Shown: positions 1 to 7,733 of the stretch, piece by piece | How the letters are laid out: each line of letters begins with the position of its first letter | Position numbering within the stretch: position 1 is the first letter of the stretch | DNA from: an uncultured Eubacterium sp. | GTDB taxonomy: Bacteria > Bacillota > Clostridia > Lachnospirales > Lachnospiraceae | NCBI GenBank assembly: GCA_910584875.1 | Contig: CAJUDA010000019.1 | Coordinates: 1-24,746, forward strand | DNA length: 24,746 nucleotides | Direction: 5' to 3' | Position numbers and translations under genes: made by a program | Notes under the pieces: model-generated | What the model saw: the letters and a program-made list of their open reading frames with translations, nothing else | Databases searched by the model: none | What the model was told of the DNA's origin: nothing

Positions 1-42
1 GAGAGCACAATTTACAACTGGAGGGAGGTTAGGTGTGATACA

Positions 43-219
43 ATGTCTAGTGTAACAGTAAAAGAAAACGAATCATTGGACAGCGCATTGCGTCGTTTCA
101 AGAGAAATTGCGCAAAGGCTGGTATTCAGCAGGAGATTCGTAAGAGAGAGCATTATGAAAAACCAAGCGTAAGACGTAAGAAAAAGTCTGAAGCAGCTCG
201 TAAAAGAAAATTCAAATAA
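43..219 (+). CDS. rpsU: 30S ribosomal protein S21
   Basis: Small-subunit ribosomal protein S21, 58 residues, the usual length for Firmicutes. The protein starts MSSVTVKENESLDSALRRFK, the family signature, and ends in a very basic Arg/Lys tail (residues 44-58) that contacts 16S rRNA. A GGAGGGAGG ribosome binding site at 21-29 lies about 13 bases before the ATG. It is followed by a strong hairpin, so it can be expressed apart from the yqfC run downstream. In Bacillus rpsU is followed by yqeY and other genes; here those are absent and yqfC comes next, which is common in Clostridia. Confidence 0.98.
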   Translation: MSSVTVKENESLDSALRRFKRNCAKAGIQQEIRKREHYEKPSVRRKKKSEAARKRKFK

Positions 220-228
220 TAGCACATA

Positions 229-271
229 GAAAGAAACCTGTTTTCATATATTATGAAAACAGGTTTCTTTC
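229..271 (+). terminator. Intrinsic terminator after rpsU
   Basis: A perfect 20-bp inverted repeat (229-248 with 252-271) with only a 3-base TAT between the arms. The descending arm ends in TTTCTTTC rather than a clean T tract outside the stem. It starts 9 bases after the rpsU stop codon. Being palindromic, it would fold on either strand. Confidence 0.85.
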
Positions 272-292
272 GTTATGATCTTTACCAGACCG

Positions 293-325
293 GGCATGAA
301 CAGGTGTCACAAAATTGCATATACT
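293..325 (+). promoter_or_regulatory. Possible promoter for the yqfC operon
   Basis: TATACT at 320-325 lies 17 bases after a weak TGAACA (297-302), which could be a sigma-A type promoter. The overlapping CATATACT (318-325) also resembles a sigma-E -10 element, and yqfC/yqfD homologues in Bacillus are known sigma-E genes. The matching sigma-E -35 is poor and its spacing is off. It lies between the rpsU terminator and yqfC, where a promoter is expected. Confidence 0.35.
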
Positions 326-353
326 GAATAGAAAGCACAGGTTGGGGTTTGTG

Positions 354-611
354 ATGAAAAAAATTTCAGAAAAATTAGATATTGCTCCAGACATACTGGA
401 AGGATCCACGATCATAAATATGTATGGCAATCAGAGCGCCCTGGTGGAAAACTATAAATCGATCATAGAATATTCTCCCTGTCTGGTAAAGCTTCAGGGA
501 AAACATGTAAAGCTGCTGATCGAGGGGACGGATCTCACGATCGACCGTTTTACCCAGGATGACTGCAAGATACTGGGAAATATCCAGAATGTACAGGTAA
601 TTCCCACATGA
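354..611 (+). CDS. yqfC: Sporulation protein YqfC (YabP/YqfC family)
   Basis: Small protein of the YabP/YqfC family, known in Bacillus from the mother cell during sporulation; molecular role unclear. The 85 residues start MKKISEKLDIAPDILEG and contain the family core, with a central VKLLIEG and a C-terminal LGNIQNVQVIP. I chose the ATG at 354 because AGGTTGGGG lies just upstream; an in-frame TTG at 315 would add 13 residues but has no ribosome binding site. It lies 28 bases before yqfD, as in other spore formers. Assignment rests on family pattern, length and this neighbour. Confidence 0.85.
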   Translation: MKKISEKLDIAPDILEGSTIINMYGNQSALVENYKSIIEYSPCLVKLQGKHVKLLIEGTDLTIDRFTQDDCKILGNIQNVQVIPT

Positions 612-639
612 TCCATATCTGACATAGGAGGGACATGAT

Positions 640-1887
640 TTGAAATGGCTGAAAGGATATATTGAGTGCCGGGTATGCGGCGGTTCACTGGAGCGGTTTC
701 TCAACATGTGCCGGCATCACGGCATCTGTATATGGAAACTGAAACAGACGGAAGAGATACATATGTGTATGTACGCCAGGGACTTTGTGCTTCTGATCCC
801 GCTCTGTGCAAAATCTGCCGTGCATCCACATCTGCTGAAAAAAAGGGGACTGCCCTTTTGCATACAGAAGATGTGGAGAAACTGGACATTTTATTCTGGT
901 TTCCTCTTTTTTCTGGCAGTTCTTTTTTTCTTATCCTCCTATTTATGGGAGATCACCTACAACGGACAGCAGAGCTTTTCCCGGGAAACCTTAGCTGCGG
1001 ATGTGGAAGGGATGAATATTTATCCGGGGATGAAGCGCAGCAGGCTGGATTGTGACGCCATAGAAAAAAGGATCCGGGAAATCCATCCTGAGATCAGCTG
1101 GGTGTCAGCGGAAGAGATTGGCAGTGTTCTGAAAATATCCATTAAAGAGGGAAAAGAAAATGTAGAACATGAGAAGGCAGGGACGCCGTGCCATCTGACA
1201 GCGCCTTATGCCGGAACCATACAGGAGATTTCTGTGAACCGGGGGACAGCGGTGGTGAAAAAGGGACAGAAGGTAAAAAAGGGGGATGTCCTGATCAGCG
1301 GACTGGTCCCGGTGACCGATGACAATAATGAGGTTCAGGAATATATCAAGGTCTCGGCGAAAGGGGACGTCGGGATTGTCGTGCAGCAGGACTTTTCCGA
1401 AACGATATCAACGCATTATAAGAAAAAGGAGTACACGGGAAAGAATGTGACGCAGTGGCTCCTGCAATGGCAGAACAAGAGAATTTCCCTAAAAAATCCA
1501 TTCAGACGGTTGGATAATTCGGGGAAATATGATATACTAACTGAAGTGTGTGCCGACAGAACGATCCATCCGCTGCCTGTTTCTGTTTATGCAGAAAAGA
1601 AAATATATAAAAAGTACCGGATGGTGGATGCCGTTTATACGATGGAAGAATTAAAGGCAGCTGGCATGAAACGGTATCAGCGTATGCTGGAACAGCTCCG
1701 GTCAGATGGAATGGAACTGCAGTCGCATTCGGCAGTGATGAAAAAGAAAGACACAAAGAACTGGATCCTTCAGGGACATATTTCATTTCTTTGTAAGAAG
1801 ATGACGACCAGGATTGTTTCAGAAAAAGAGGGTACAGTCAAAAAAAGGGAGGAAGGACAGCATGGAGAATCAGGAAATGATTCTTGA
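640..1887 (+). CDS. yqfD: Sporulation protein YqfD (stage IV type)
   Basis: Membrane protein required for sporulation in Bacillus, usually encoded next to yqfC and phoH. The 415 residues are close to the family norm of about 400. One clear membrane segment lies at residues 83-105, rich in Phe and Leu. After it comes a soluble region with a short lipoyl/biotinyl-like hairpin at about residues 187-222 (TAPYAGTIQEI then KKGQKVKKGDVLISG), typical of YqfD. It starts at a TTG with AGGAGG at 626-631. Its last 26 bases overlap the start of phoH, which suggests translational coupling. The N-terminus is Cys-rich (Cys10, 13, 24, 30). Confidence 0.9.
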   Translation: MKWLKGYIECRVCGGSLERFLNMCRHHGICIWKLKQTEEIHMCMYARDFVLLIPLCAKSAVHPHLLKKRGLPFCIQKMWRNWTFYSGFLFFLAVLFFLSSYLWEITYNGQQSFSRETLAADVEGMNIYPGMKRSRLDCDAIEKRIREIHPEISWVSAEEIGSVLKISIKEGKENVEHEKAGTPCHLTAPYAGTIQEISVNRGTAVVKKGQKVKKGDVLISGLVPVTDDNNEVQEYIKVSAKGDVGIVVQQDFSETISTHYKKKEYTGKNVTQWLLQWQNKRISLKNPFRRLDNSGKYDILTEVCADRTIHPLPVSVYAEKKIYKKYRMVDAVYTMEELKAAGMKRYQRMLEQLRSDGMELQSHSAVMKKKDTKNWILQGHISFLCKKMTTRIVSEKEGTVKKREEGQHGESGNDS

Positions 1888-2902
1888 TATACCGGTTGAA
1901 CATGAACAGAATATATTTGGCAGGCTGGATTGTTTTGTGAAAAAAATTGAATCGGCGCTGCGGGTCAGTGTGATCCTGCGGGACGGCTCGGTGAAGATCG
2001 TAGGGAATCAGGATGGGATCCGGCAGGCGGAGCGTGTGTTTAACGAACTGATCACTCTTTCCGAGAGGGGCAATACAATCACCGAGCAGAATGTGGATTA
2101 CCTTCTGGCTTCGCAAAAAGAGCATCTGGATGTTTCACTGGCGGATCTGGATCGTGACCTGATCGGTTTTACGATACAGGGCAAACCGATCAAACCCAAG
2201 ACACTGGGTCAGCAGAAATATGTGGCACAGATCCGTGACAAGATGATGGTATTTGGCATCGGACCGGCAGGTACCGGAAAAACGTATCTTGCGATGGCGA
2301 TGGCGATCCAGGCATTTAAGAGTGATGTGGTCAGCAAGATCATACTGACACGTCCTGCCATCGAGGCGGGAGAGAACCTGGGCTTTCTGCCAGGTGATCT
2401 GCAGAGTAAGATCGATCCCTACCTCCGTCCCCTTTACGATGCACTGTATCAGATCATGGGAGCGGATTCTTTTATTAAAAACTCTGAAAAGGGACTGATC
2501 GAGGTGGCGCCGCTTGCTTATATGAGAGGACGGACGCTGGATAATGCTTTTATCATACTGGATGAGGCACAGAATACGACGCCCGCCCAGATGAAGATGT
2601 TTCTGACCCGTATCGGGTTTGGCTCCAAGGTAGTGATCACCGGAGACCTGTCCCAGAAAGATCTGCCCTACAGCACGGAGTCTGGTCTGGATCAGGCGGC
2701 ATCGGTTCTGAAAAATGTGGAAGAGATCGGTTTCAGCTATCTGACAAACAAGGATGTAGTCCGTCATCCACTTGTGCAGAAAATTGTACATGCCTATGAA
2801 AAATACGAGGCAAGAGAAAAATATAAAGAATCACGCAAAGCGTCTGCCGGAAGGACAGGCAGTAAAAACCGAAACAAAAGGGGAGCAAACGGGAAAGGAT
2901 GA
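1862..2902 (+). CDS. phoH: PhoH-family ATPase
   Basis: Cytoplasmic P-loop ATPase of the PhoH/YlaK family, 346 residues. An N-terminal KH-like RNA-binding region (about residues 14-70) precedes the ATPase domain. Walker A is GPAGTGKT at 134-141 and Walker B is IILDEAQ at 231-237, followed by the ITGDLSQ sensor-like motif. The ATG at 1862 is preferred because GGGAGGAAGG lies just before it; an in-frame codon at 1814 lies inside yqfD and lacks a site. The family is linked to RNA metabolism, and the usual partner ybeY follows after 3 bases. The C-terminal 30 residues are Lys/Arg-rich and probably disordered. Confidence 0.97.
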   Translation: MENQEMILDIPVEHEQNIFGRLDCFVKKIESALRVSVILRDGSVKIVGNQDGIRQAERVFNELITLSERGNTITEQNVDYLLASQKEHLDVSLADLDRDLIGFTIQGKPIKPKTLGQQKYVAQIRDKMMVFGIGPAGTGKTYLAMAMAIQAFKSDVVSKIILTRPAIEAGENLGFLPGDLQSKIDPYLRPLYDALYQIMGADSFIKNSEKGLIEVAPLAYMRGRTLDNAFIILDEAQNTTPAQMKMFLTRIGFGSKVVITGDLSQKDLPYSTESGLDQAASVLKNVEEIGFSYLTNKDVVRHPLVQKIVHAYEKYEAREKYKESRKASAGRTGSKNRNKRGANGKG

Positions 2903-2905
2903 TAC

Positions 2906-3403
2906 ATGACAGTATATTTTGAAGATGAAAGTGGTTATAAACTTGATTTTTCACCGGAAGAGAAGCTGGAGAAGCTGATCGTCTGTGCGGCGGCAGAAGC
3001 CGGCTGTCCCTACGAGCTGGAAGTCAGTGTCACGATGGTGACGAAAGAGGCGATCCATGAGATGAACCGGCAGTACCGTCAGGTGGACCGGGCGACGGAT
3101 GTGCTGAGTTTTCCGATGATGGAGTATGACAGACCGGGTGATTTTGAGGGGAAGGCGTTTGTCCGTTCCATGTCTGTCTCTCCGGAGACACAGGAACTGA
3201 TACTGGGAGATATTGTCCTGTGTCCGGAAGTGATCTGTGAGCAGGCAGAGGAGTATGGGCATTCGCAGTGGAGGGAGTTTTCTTTCCTTGTCGTACACAG
3301 TATGCTGCATCTTTTCGGTTATGACCACATCCGGGAGGAGGAGCGCACAGAGATGGAGAGGGAGCAGAAGCGGATCATGGAACAATTAAAAATATATCGT
3401 TAG
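2906..3403 (+). CDS. ybeY: Endoribonuclease YbeY (16S rRNA maturation)
   Basis: Zinc-dependent single-strand endoribonuclease acting in 16S rRNA 3'-end maturation and 70S ribosome quality control. The 165 residues carry the diagnostic zinc motif HSMLHLFGYDH, with His131, His135 and His141 as ligands. They also hold the conserved RATDVLSFP at about 62-70 and GDIVLCPE at about 101-108. Length fits the family. It lies 3 bases after phoH, the standard pairing, with AAAGGATG as ribosome binding site inside the end of phoH. In Bacillus dgkA, cdd and era follow; here they are replaced by a DUF3048 gene. Confidence 0.97.
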   Translation: MTVYFEDESGYKLDFSPEEKLEKLIVCAAAEAGCPYELEVSVTMVTKEAIHEMNRQYRQVDRATDVLSFPMMEYDRPGDFEGKAFVRSMSVSPETQELILGDIVLCPEVICEQAEEYGHSQWREFSFLVVHSMLHLFGYDHIREEERTEMEREQKRIMEQLKIYR

Positions 3404-3424
3404 CATATCAGGAATGAGGTTAAA

Positions 3425-4546
3425 ATGACACAGAAACAAAAACAGATCATATATGGAGTGCTGGCAACAGCAGTAGTAGCAATGTTTGCATTCGGCGGGC
3501 TGCTGGTGTACCGGCAGCAGAATAATCCAGGAGAGAAAGACCGGATGACGCCGGTGGCGACAGAAAATGTCCAGACACCGGCGCCATCACCGGCACCGAC
3601 AAAGGATCCCCATCAGGGACAGGTGAAAAGTTCGATGACAGGACAATGGGTGGACAAGCCGGTTGAGGAAAAACGCGCCTTTGCTGTTATGATCAATAAT
3701 ATAAAATATGCCTTTCTCCATCAGATGGGAACCTCTAAGGCAGACATTGTGTATGAGGCACTGGCAGAGGGAGGGATCACCCGGATGATGGCTGTGTATC
3801 AGGATGTGTCCAAGGTAAAGAAAATTGGGTCTGTCCGCAGTGCGAGGCACTATTATGTCCAGTTTGCTGAAGAGTGGGATGCCGTTTACTGTCATTTCGG
3901 ACATACCAAATATGCGGTATCCAAGATGAAGCAGCTGAAAACAGAAAATCTCAGTGGACTTTCGGGGATCGGACCTGTGGTGTATGCCCGGACCAGTACC
4001 CTGATGGCGCCGCACAATGTATTTACATCCGGCAGTAAGCTCCGCAAGGGGGCAAAGAAGCTCGGATATTCCCTGAAAAAGAATAAGGGGTCGCAGGCAG
4101 AGCATTTTACCTTTTATGAAAAGGACACGCAGATATCAGAGGGGAAAAAAGCAAAAAATATTACGATCCCCTTTTCCTATTATTCATCCTGCCAGATGAA
4201 ATATAACAAGAAAAAGAAGACGTACTATAAATATGAGTATGGACAAAAACATATGGACCGGTATTATAAAAAACAGCTGTCCTTTAAAAATGTCATTATC
4301 CAGCTGGTAGACGAATCCAATATTGACCGCAATGGATATCAGACGATGAAACTGAAAAACAATTCAGGGAAAGGATATTATTTTTCCAATGGAAAACAGG
4401 TCTCCATTACATGGGAGCGCAGTGAGAAGGATAATACCATGGTGTATAAAGATAAGAGTGGAAATACGCTTGCCATAAATCCGGGTAAGACCTACATCGC
4501 TGTTTATCCCAAAAACCGGAAAAACCTGATTCAAGTGAAAGGATGA
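3425..4546 (+). CDS. DUF3048 domain protein, YerB-like, membrane-anchored
   Basis: Extracytoplasmic protein of 373 residues in the DUF3048/YerB family, whose biochemical role is not established. Residues 9-29 form a single N-terminal membrane anchor; no lipobox Cys is seen, unlike lipoprotein members. A Pro/Thr/Ala linker at about 43-62 leads into the DUF3048 N-terminal domain (FAVMINNIKYAFLHQMG, then ADIVYEALAEGGITRMMAVY and GSVRSARHYY), followed by a C-terminal domain rich in Lys and Tyr. It starts 21 bases after ybeY and ends 7 bases before the flippase gene, so it is probably co-transcribed with both. An envelope or spore-surface role is inference from context. Confidence 0.9.
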   Translation: MTQKQKQIIYGVLATAVVAMFAFGGLLVYRQQNNPGEKDRMTPVATENVQTPAPSPAPTKDPHQGQVKSSMTGQWVDKPVEEKRAFAVMINNIKYAFLHQMGTSKADIVYEALAEGGITRMMAVYQDVSKVKKIGSVRSARHYYVQFAEEWDAVYCHFGHTKYAVSKMKQLKTENLSGLSGIGPVVYARTSTLMAPHNVFTSGSKLRKGAKKLGYSLKKNKGSQAEHFTFYEKDTQISEGKKAKNITIPFSYYSSCQMKYNKKKKTYYKYEYGQKHMDRYYKKQLSFKNVIIQLVDESNIDRNGYQTMKLKNNSGKGYYFSNGKQVSITWERSEKDNTMVYKDKSGNTLAINPGKTYIAVYPKNRKNLIQVKG

Positions 4547-4553
4547 AGATTCA

Positions 4554-6224
4554 TTGAGTACGAAGAACGAGAAAAAACGAGCGGATTATCTGAAACAGGG
4601 AGGCGTGCTTGCTTTTGCCTCTCTGCTGGTGCGTTTTATCGGCATGGTTTATCGTATTCCAATGTCAAATATACTGGGAGAAAAGGGGAATGGCATCTAT
4701 GCCGTTGCCTTTGAGATCTATGATGTGATACTGATTATTTCTTCTTACAGTCTGCCGCTGGCGCTCTCCAAGATCATTTCAGGTTTTCAGGCAAAGAAAC
4801 AGCATCGCAATACAGGAAAGACATTCCGGGTGGCAATGTTCTTTGCTGTAGTATCCGGCGGCTTTTTCTGCCTTCTTCTCCTGTTTGGGGCAGGCTTTAT
4901 CGAGCGGAATATTTATCCGGAATATGAAGGAGTCCAGATCCCTTTGCGGGTTCTGGCGCCGACGGTATTTATTGTGGCGCTTCTTGGCGTGTTTCGGGGA
5001 TTCTTTCAGGGAAAGAAGACAATGATGCCCACTGCCGTGTCCCAGATCGTGGAGCAGATCATCAATGCGGTGGTCAGTGTGGCGGCGAGCTACCTCTTTA
5101 TGAAATGGAATGCAGAGAGCATGCAGCAGGCGGCATGGGGAGCGGCAGGCGGTACTCTTGGTACCTGTATGGGAGCGGCGTCAGCGCTGCTTATTGTTCT
5201 CTTCGTTTATTGGATCTACCGCCCTGTACAGGCAAAGCTGGAGAGGAGGGACCACAGCGGGGGAATGTATTCTTCTCTGTATCTGTTTCAGATTCTGATT
5301 ATTACGATCATCCCTATCGCATTATCCCAGACGGTCTATAATATCAGCGGCTTGATCGATTATAAAGTGTTTGGCGCCCTGTATGGCGGCAGAGGTGTGG
5401 ATGAGCATACCATCAGCCAGCTTGTCGGAGTATACAGTTCCAAATACCGTCTGCTTTGCAGCGTTCCCATTGCGATCTCTACTGCAGTGGCTTCCTCGAT
5501 GATCCCCAGTGCGGTGGCAGCCTTTACGAATCAGGATATCCGGCAGTGGAAGAAAAATGTATCTTCCGGGATCAAGTTCAATATGATCATTGCCATTCCC
5601 TGTGCGGCAGGTCTGACGATGCTTGGTATTCCTATCGTAAAGATGCTCTTTTACTCGGGTGAATATGTGCAGGGAGTTCCCAGTTATGTATTCGGCGGCA
5701 GGATGCTGATGACGGGTGCGGCCGCTATCGTGTTTTATGCGTTGTCCAATGTGACCGGCGGGGCTCTTCAGAGTATTGACAAGATGCGTCTGCCAGTGAT
5801 CCATTCGGCGGTATCGCTTGTGCTCCATATCGGTCTGGTCGCACTGCTCATACAGTATACCAATGTCGGGATATATGCGCTGATCATCGGAAATGTCACG
5901 TTTCCGGCTGTCGTTTATATTCTGAATCTGGTAGCGATCAAACGGTATGTTCCGTCGTACCGGCAGGAGGTGACCAAGACATTTCTCGCCCCAGTGGCGG
6001 CGTCGCTGTGGATGGCTGTCTCGATCGCGATTGTTTACTGGCTGTCTGACAAGCTCACGGGCTCTAATGTGGTGTGTACCCTGTTGTCTGTCTGTGCGGG
6101 GGTATTTGTATATTTTATGGCGTTTTTGCTTCTGCGGGGGCTGACAAAGGATGAATTGTATGATTTTCCTATGGGGCGGAGGCTCTATCTGCTGGCGCGG
6201 AAACTGCATGTGATGAATGAATGA
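4554..6224 (+). CDS. SpoVB/MurJ-like lipid flippase (polysaccharide biosynthesis family)
   Basis: Polytopic membrane protein of 556 residues in the MOP superfamily (polysaccharide export and SpoVB branch), likely moving a lipid-linked cell-wall or polysaccharide precursor across the membrane. It has at least twelve hydrophobic stretches spread over the whole length. The N-terminal KQGGVLAFASLLVRFIGMVY and GEKGNGIYAVAFEIYD are typical of SpoVB-type proteins, and AVASSMIPSAVAAF and YALSNVTGGALQSI are typical of the central and later parts. Translation starts at a TTG preceded by AAGGATGA, 7 bases after the DUF3048 stop. SpoVB in Bacillus is about 518 residues. SpoVB itself, a MurJ-like housekeeping flippase or a capsule exporter cannot be told apart here. 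Confidence 0.85.
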   Translation: MSTKNEKKRADYLKQGGVLAFASLLVRFIGMVYRIPMSNILGEKGNGIYAVAFEIYDVILIISSYSLPLALSKIISGFQAKKQHRNTGKTFRVAMFFAVVSGGFFCLLLLFGAGFIERNIYPEYEGVQIPLRVLAPTVFIVALLGVFRGFFQGKKTMMPTAVSQIVEQIINAVVSVAASYLFMKWNAESMQQAAWGAAGGTLGTCMGAASALLIVLFVYWIYRPVQAKLERRDHSGGMYSSLYLFQILIITIIPIALSQTVYNISGLIDYKVFGALYGGRGVDEHTISQLVGVYSSKYRLLCSVPIAISTAVASSMIPSAVAAFTNQDIRQWKKNVSSGIKFNMIIAIPCAAGLTMLGIPIVKMLFYSGEYVQGVPSYVFGGRMLMTGAAAIVFYALSNVTGGALQSIDKMRLPVIHSAVSLVLHIGLVALLIQYTNVGIYALIIGNVTFPAVVYILNLVAIKRYVPSYRQEVTKTFLAPVAASLWMAVSIAIVYWLSDKLTGSNVVCTLLSVCAGVFVYFMAFLLLRGLTKDELYDFPMGRRLYLLARKLHVMNE

Positions 6225-6257
6225 CGTTGAGCAATATTAACAGTTTGAACTCAAAAA

Positions 6258-6287
6258 TTACACAGAAAGTACACGTATGTTTAATAC
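6258..6287 (+). promoter_or_regulatory. Possible promoter for the VTC operon
   Basis: In the AT-rich 90-base gap after the flippase gene, TTACAC (6258-6263) and TAATAC (6282-6287) are spaced 18 bases apart. The match is modest. No terminator hairpin is visible in this gap, so read-through from upstream is possible. Confidence 0.3.
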
Positions 6288-6314
6288 AATAATAAAAAAA
6301 TACAGGAGGCGGTT

Positions 6315-7070
6315 ATGTCTGCGGTTCAGTTAAATTTTCAGCGGTTTGAAAAAAAATATGTGCTGACGCCGGAACAGTATGACAGGCTTTTTTCATTGCT
6401 GCAGCATGATATGAAAATTGACCAGTATGGTTTACATACGATCTGCAATGTTTATTATGATACCGATCACTACGATCTGATACGCCGTTCGATCCAGAAG
6501 CCGGTCTATAAGGAAAAATTCCGGCTGCGCAGCTACGGGGTGCCGGAGGAGTCAGACGATATCTTTGCAGAGATCAAAAAGAAATACCAGGGTATTGTAT
6601 ACAAGAGCCGCATTGCAGCAACCTGGGATGAGATCCAGCAGATGATCAAAGAGGGGTGTGTACTCCCCGCATCGAGGCAGATACAAAATGAGATGCAGTG
6701 GCTTCTGAGACGTTACCGGCCGGTACCCAAAGTATATCTTGCTTATGAGCGGATCGCCATGGAGGAGAAAGAAAATCCGGCAGGAGGACTGCGTATCACC
6801 TTTGACAGAAATATCCGGTGGCGGAGAGACGACCTGAATCTGTGCGCCGGTGATGCCGGACAGCCTCTTCTGCCGGAAGAGCGTATTATTATGGAAGTAA
6901 AGACGCCGCTTGCGGTACCGCTCTGGATGGTATCCCTGCTGAGTGAATGCCGGATCTACCCGGGTTCTTTTTCCAAATATGGCACCTGTTATCAGCGTTA
7001 TATCGCTGTCAGTGAATTTTCAGACAGCAAAAAATATTTTATACAGAGAGGACAAACATATGTTAAATAG
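6315..7070 (+). CDS. VTC domain protein (polyphosphate polymerase-like)
   Basis: Cytoplasmic protein of 251 residues in the VTC superfamily, whose yeast member Vtc4 makes polyphosphate from ATP inside a basic tunnel. The tunnel residues are present: FEKKYVL at 11-17, FRLRSYG at 69-75 (Arg70, Arg72), EIKKK at 86-90, YERIAM at 144-149, the acidic metal ligand in MEVKTP (Glu194), and SKYGT at 220-224. The domain fills the protein; there is no SPX domain or membrane segment. AGGAGG sits 7 bases before the ATG. It overlaps the DUF4956 gene by 11 bases, and this pairing recurs in Clostridia. Polyphosphate synthesis is inferred from the family; it could instead act on another triphosphate. Confidence 0.9.
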   Translation: MSAVQLNFQRFEKKYVLTPEQYDRLFSLLQHDMKIDQYGLHTICNVYYDTDHYDLIRRSIQKPVYKEKFRLRSYGVPEESDDIFAEIKKKYQGIVYKSRIAATWDEIQQMIKEGCVLPASRQIQNEMQWLLRRYRPVPKVYLAYERIAMEEKENPAGGLRITFDRNIRWRRDDLNLCAGDAGQPLLPEERIIMEVKTPLAVPLWMVSLLSECRIYPGSFSKYGTCYQRYIAVSEFSDSKKYFIQRGQTYVK

Positions 7071-7722
7071 CATTATTACATTACCGATCACTCTTCCCGT
7101 GCTTCTGGTCTGCCTGATCACGGCAATCGCACTGGGGATACTCACGGCTCTTGTTTTTTCATTCCGGCAGCATCATACGAGAAGTTTTACGCTGACACTG
7201 GCATTGCTGCCAATGGCAGTATGTATCGTGATCATGATGGTAAATGGAAATATCGGCGCCGGGATCGCTGTGGCGGGAACATTTACGCTGGTCCGTTTCC
7301 GGAGTATACCGGGGACGGCGAGGGAGATTTCAGCGATTTTTGTAGACATGGTGATCGGCTTTACCCTTGGTATGGGTTACATCGGGATTGCTGTGATCTT
7401 TTTCCTGCTTGCCTCTGTACTGACGCTTATCCTGACATGGATCAATTTTGGCGGTACATCCCGGTTTGAAAAGCAGCTGAAGATCACGATACCAGAAGAT
7501 TTTGATTACAATGAATTATTTGATGATGTCTTTGCGAAATATACGGTGAGCGCAGAGATGGAGCAGATCCATACGACAAATATGGGGACTCTTTTTGAGC
7601 TTTCATACCGCGTCGTGTTTCCTGAGAAAAAGATTCCCAAGGAATTTCTTGATGAACTGCGGGCGCGCAATGGAAACCTGAACATCATGATCAAAGATTT
7701 TGCCCAGATCGAAACATTATAG
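7060..7722 (+). CDS. DUF4956 domain membrane protein
   Basis: Integral membrane protein of 220 residues, family DUF4956, function unknown. Hydrophobic segments lie at about residues 8-32, 43-62, a short one at 64-78, and 93-128. Between them is the conserved GTFTLVRFRSIPGTAREI at 73-90, whose Arg residues near the membrane are typical of the family. Residues 135-220 form a soluble, probably cytoplasmic, domain. The ATG at 7060 is used because GAGAGGAC precedes it; an in-frame codon at 6943 lies inside the VTC gene and would add a polar extension. The overlap with the VTC gene suggests coupled translation and a shared complex, for example product export or anchoring, but this is inference. Confidence 0.9.
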   Translation: MLNSIITLPITLPVLLVCLITAIALGILTALVFSFRQHHTRSFTLTLALLPMAVCIVIMMVNGNIGAGIAVAGTFTLVRFRSIPGTAREISAIFVDMVIGFTLGMGYIGIAVIFFLLASVLTLILTWINFGGTSRFEKQLKITIPEDFDYNELFDDVFAKYTVSAEMEQIHTTNMGTLFELSYRVVFPEKKIPKEFLDELRARNGNLNIMIKDFAQIETL

Positions 7723-7733
7723 GAGGTGTCACC

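Noticed and set aside
5322..6209. Long open frame on the minus strand opposite the flippase gene
   Set aside because: It is antisense to a clearly coding membrane protein, is full of His/Arg/Gln from reversed codons, and has no ribosome binding site or family motif.
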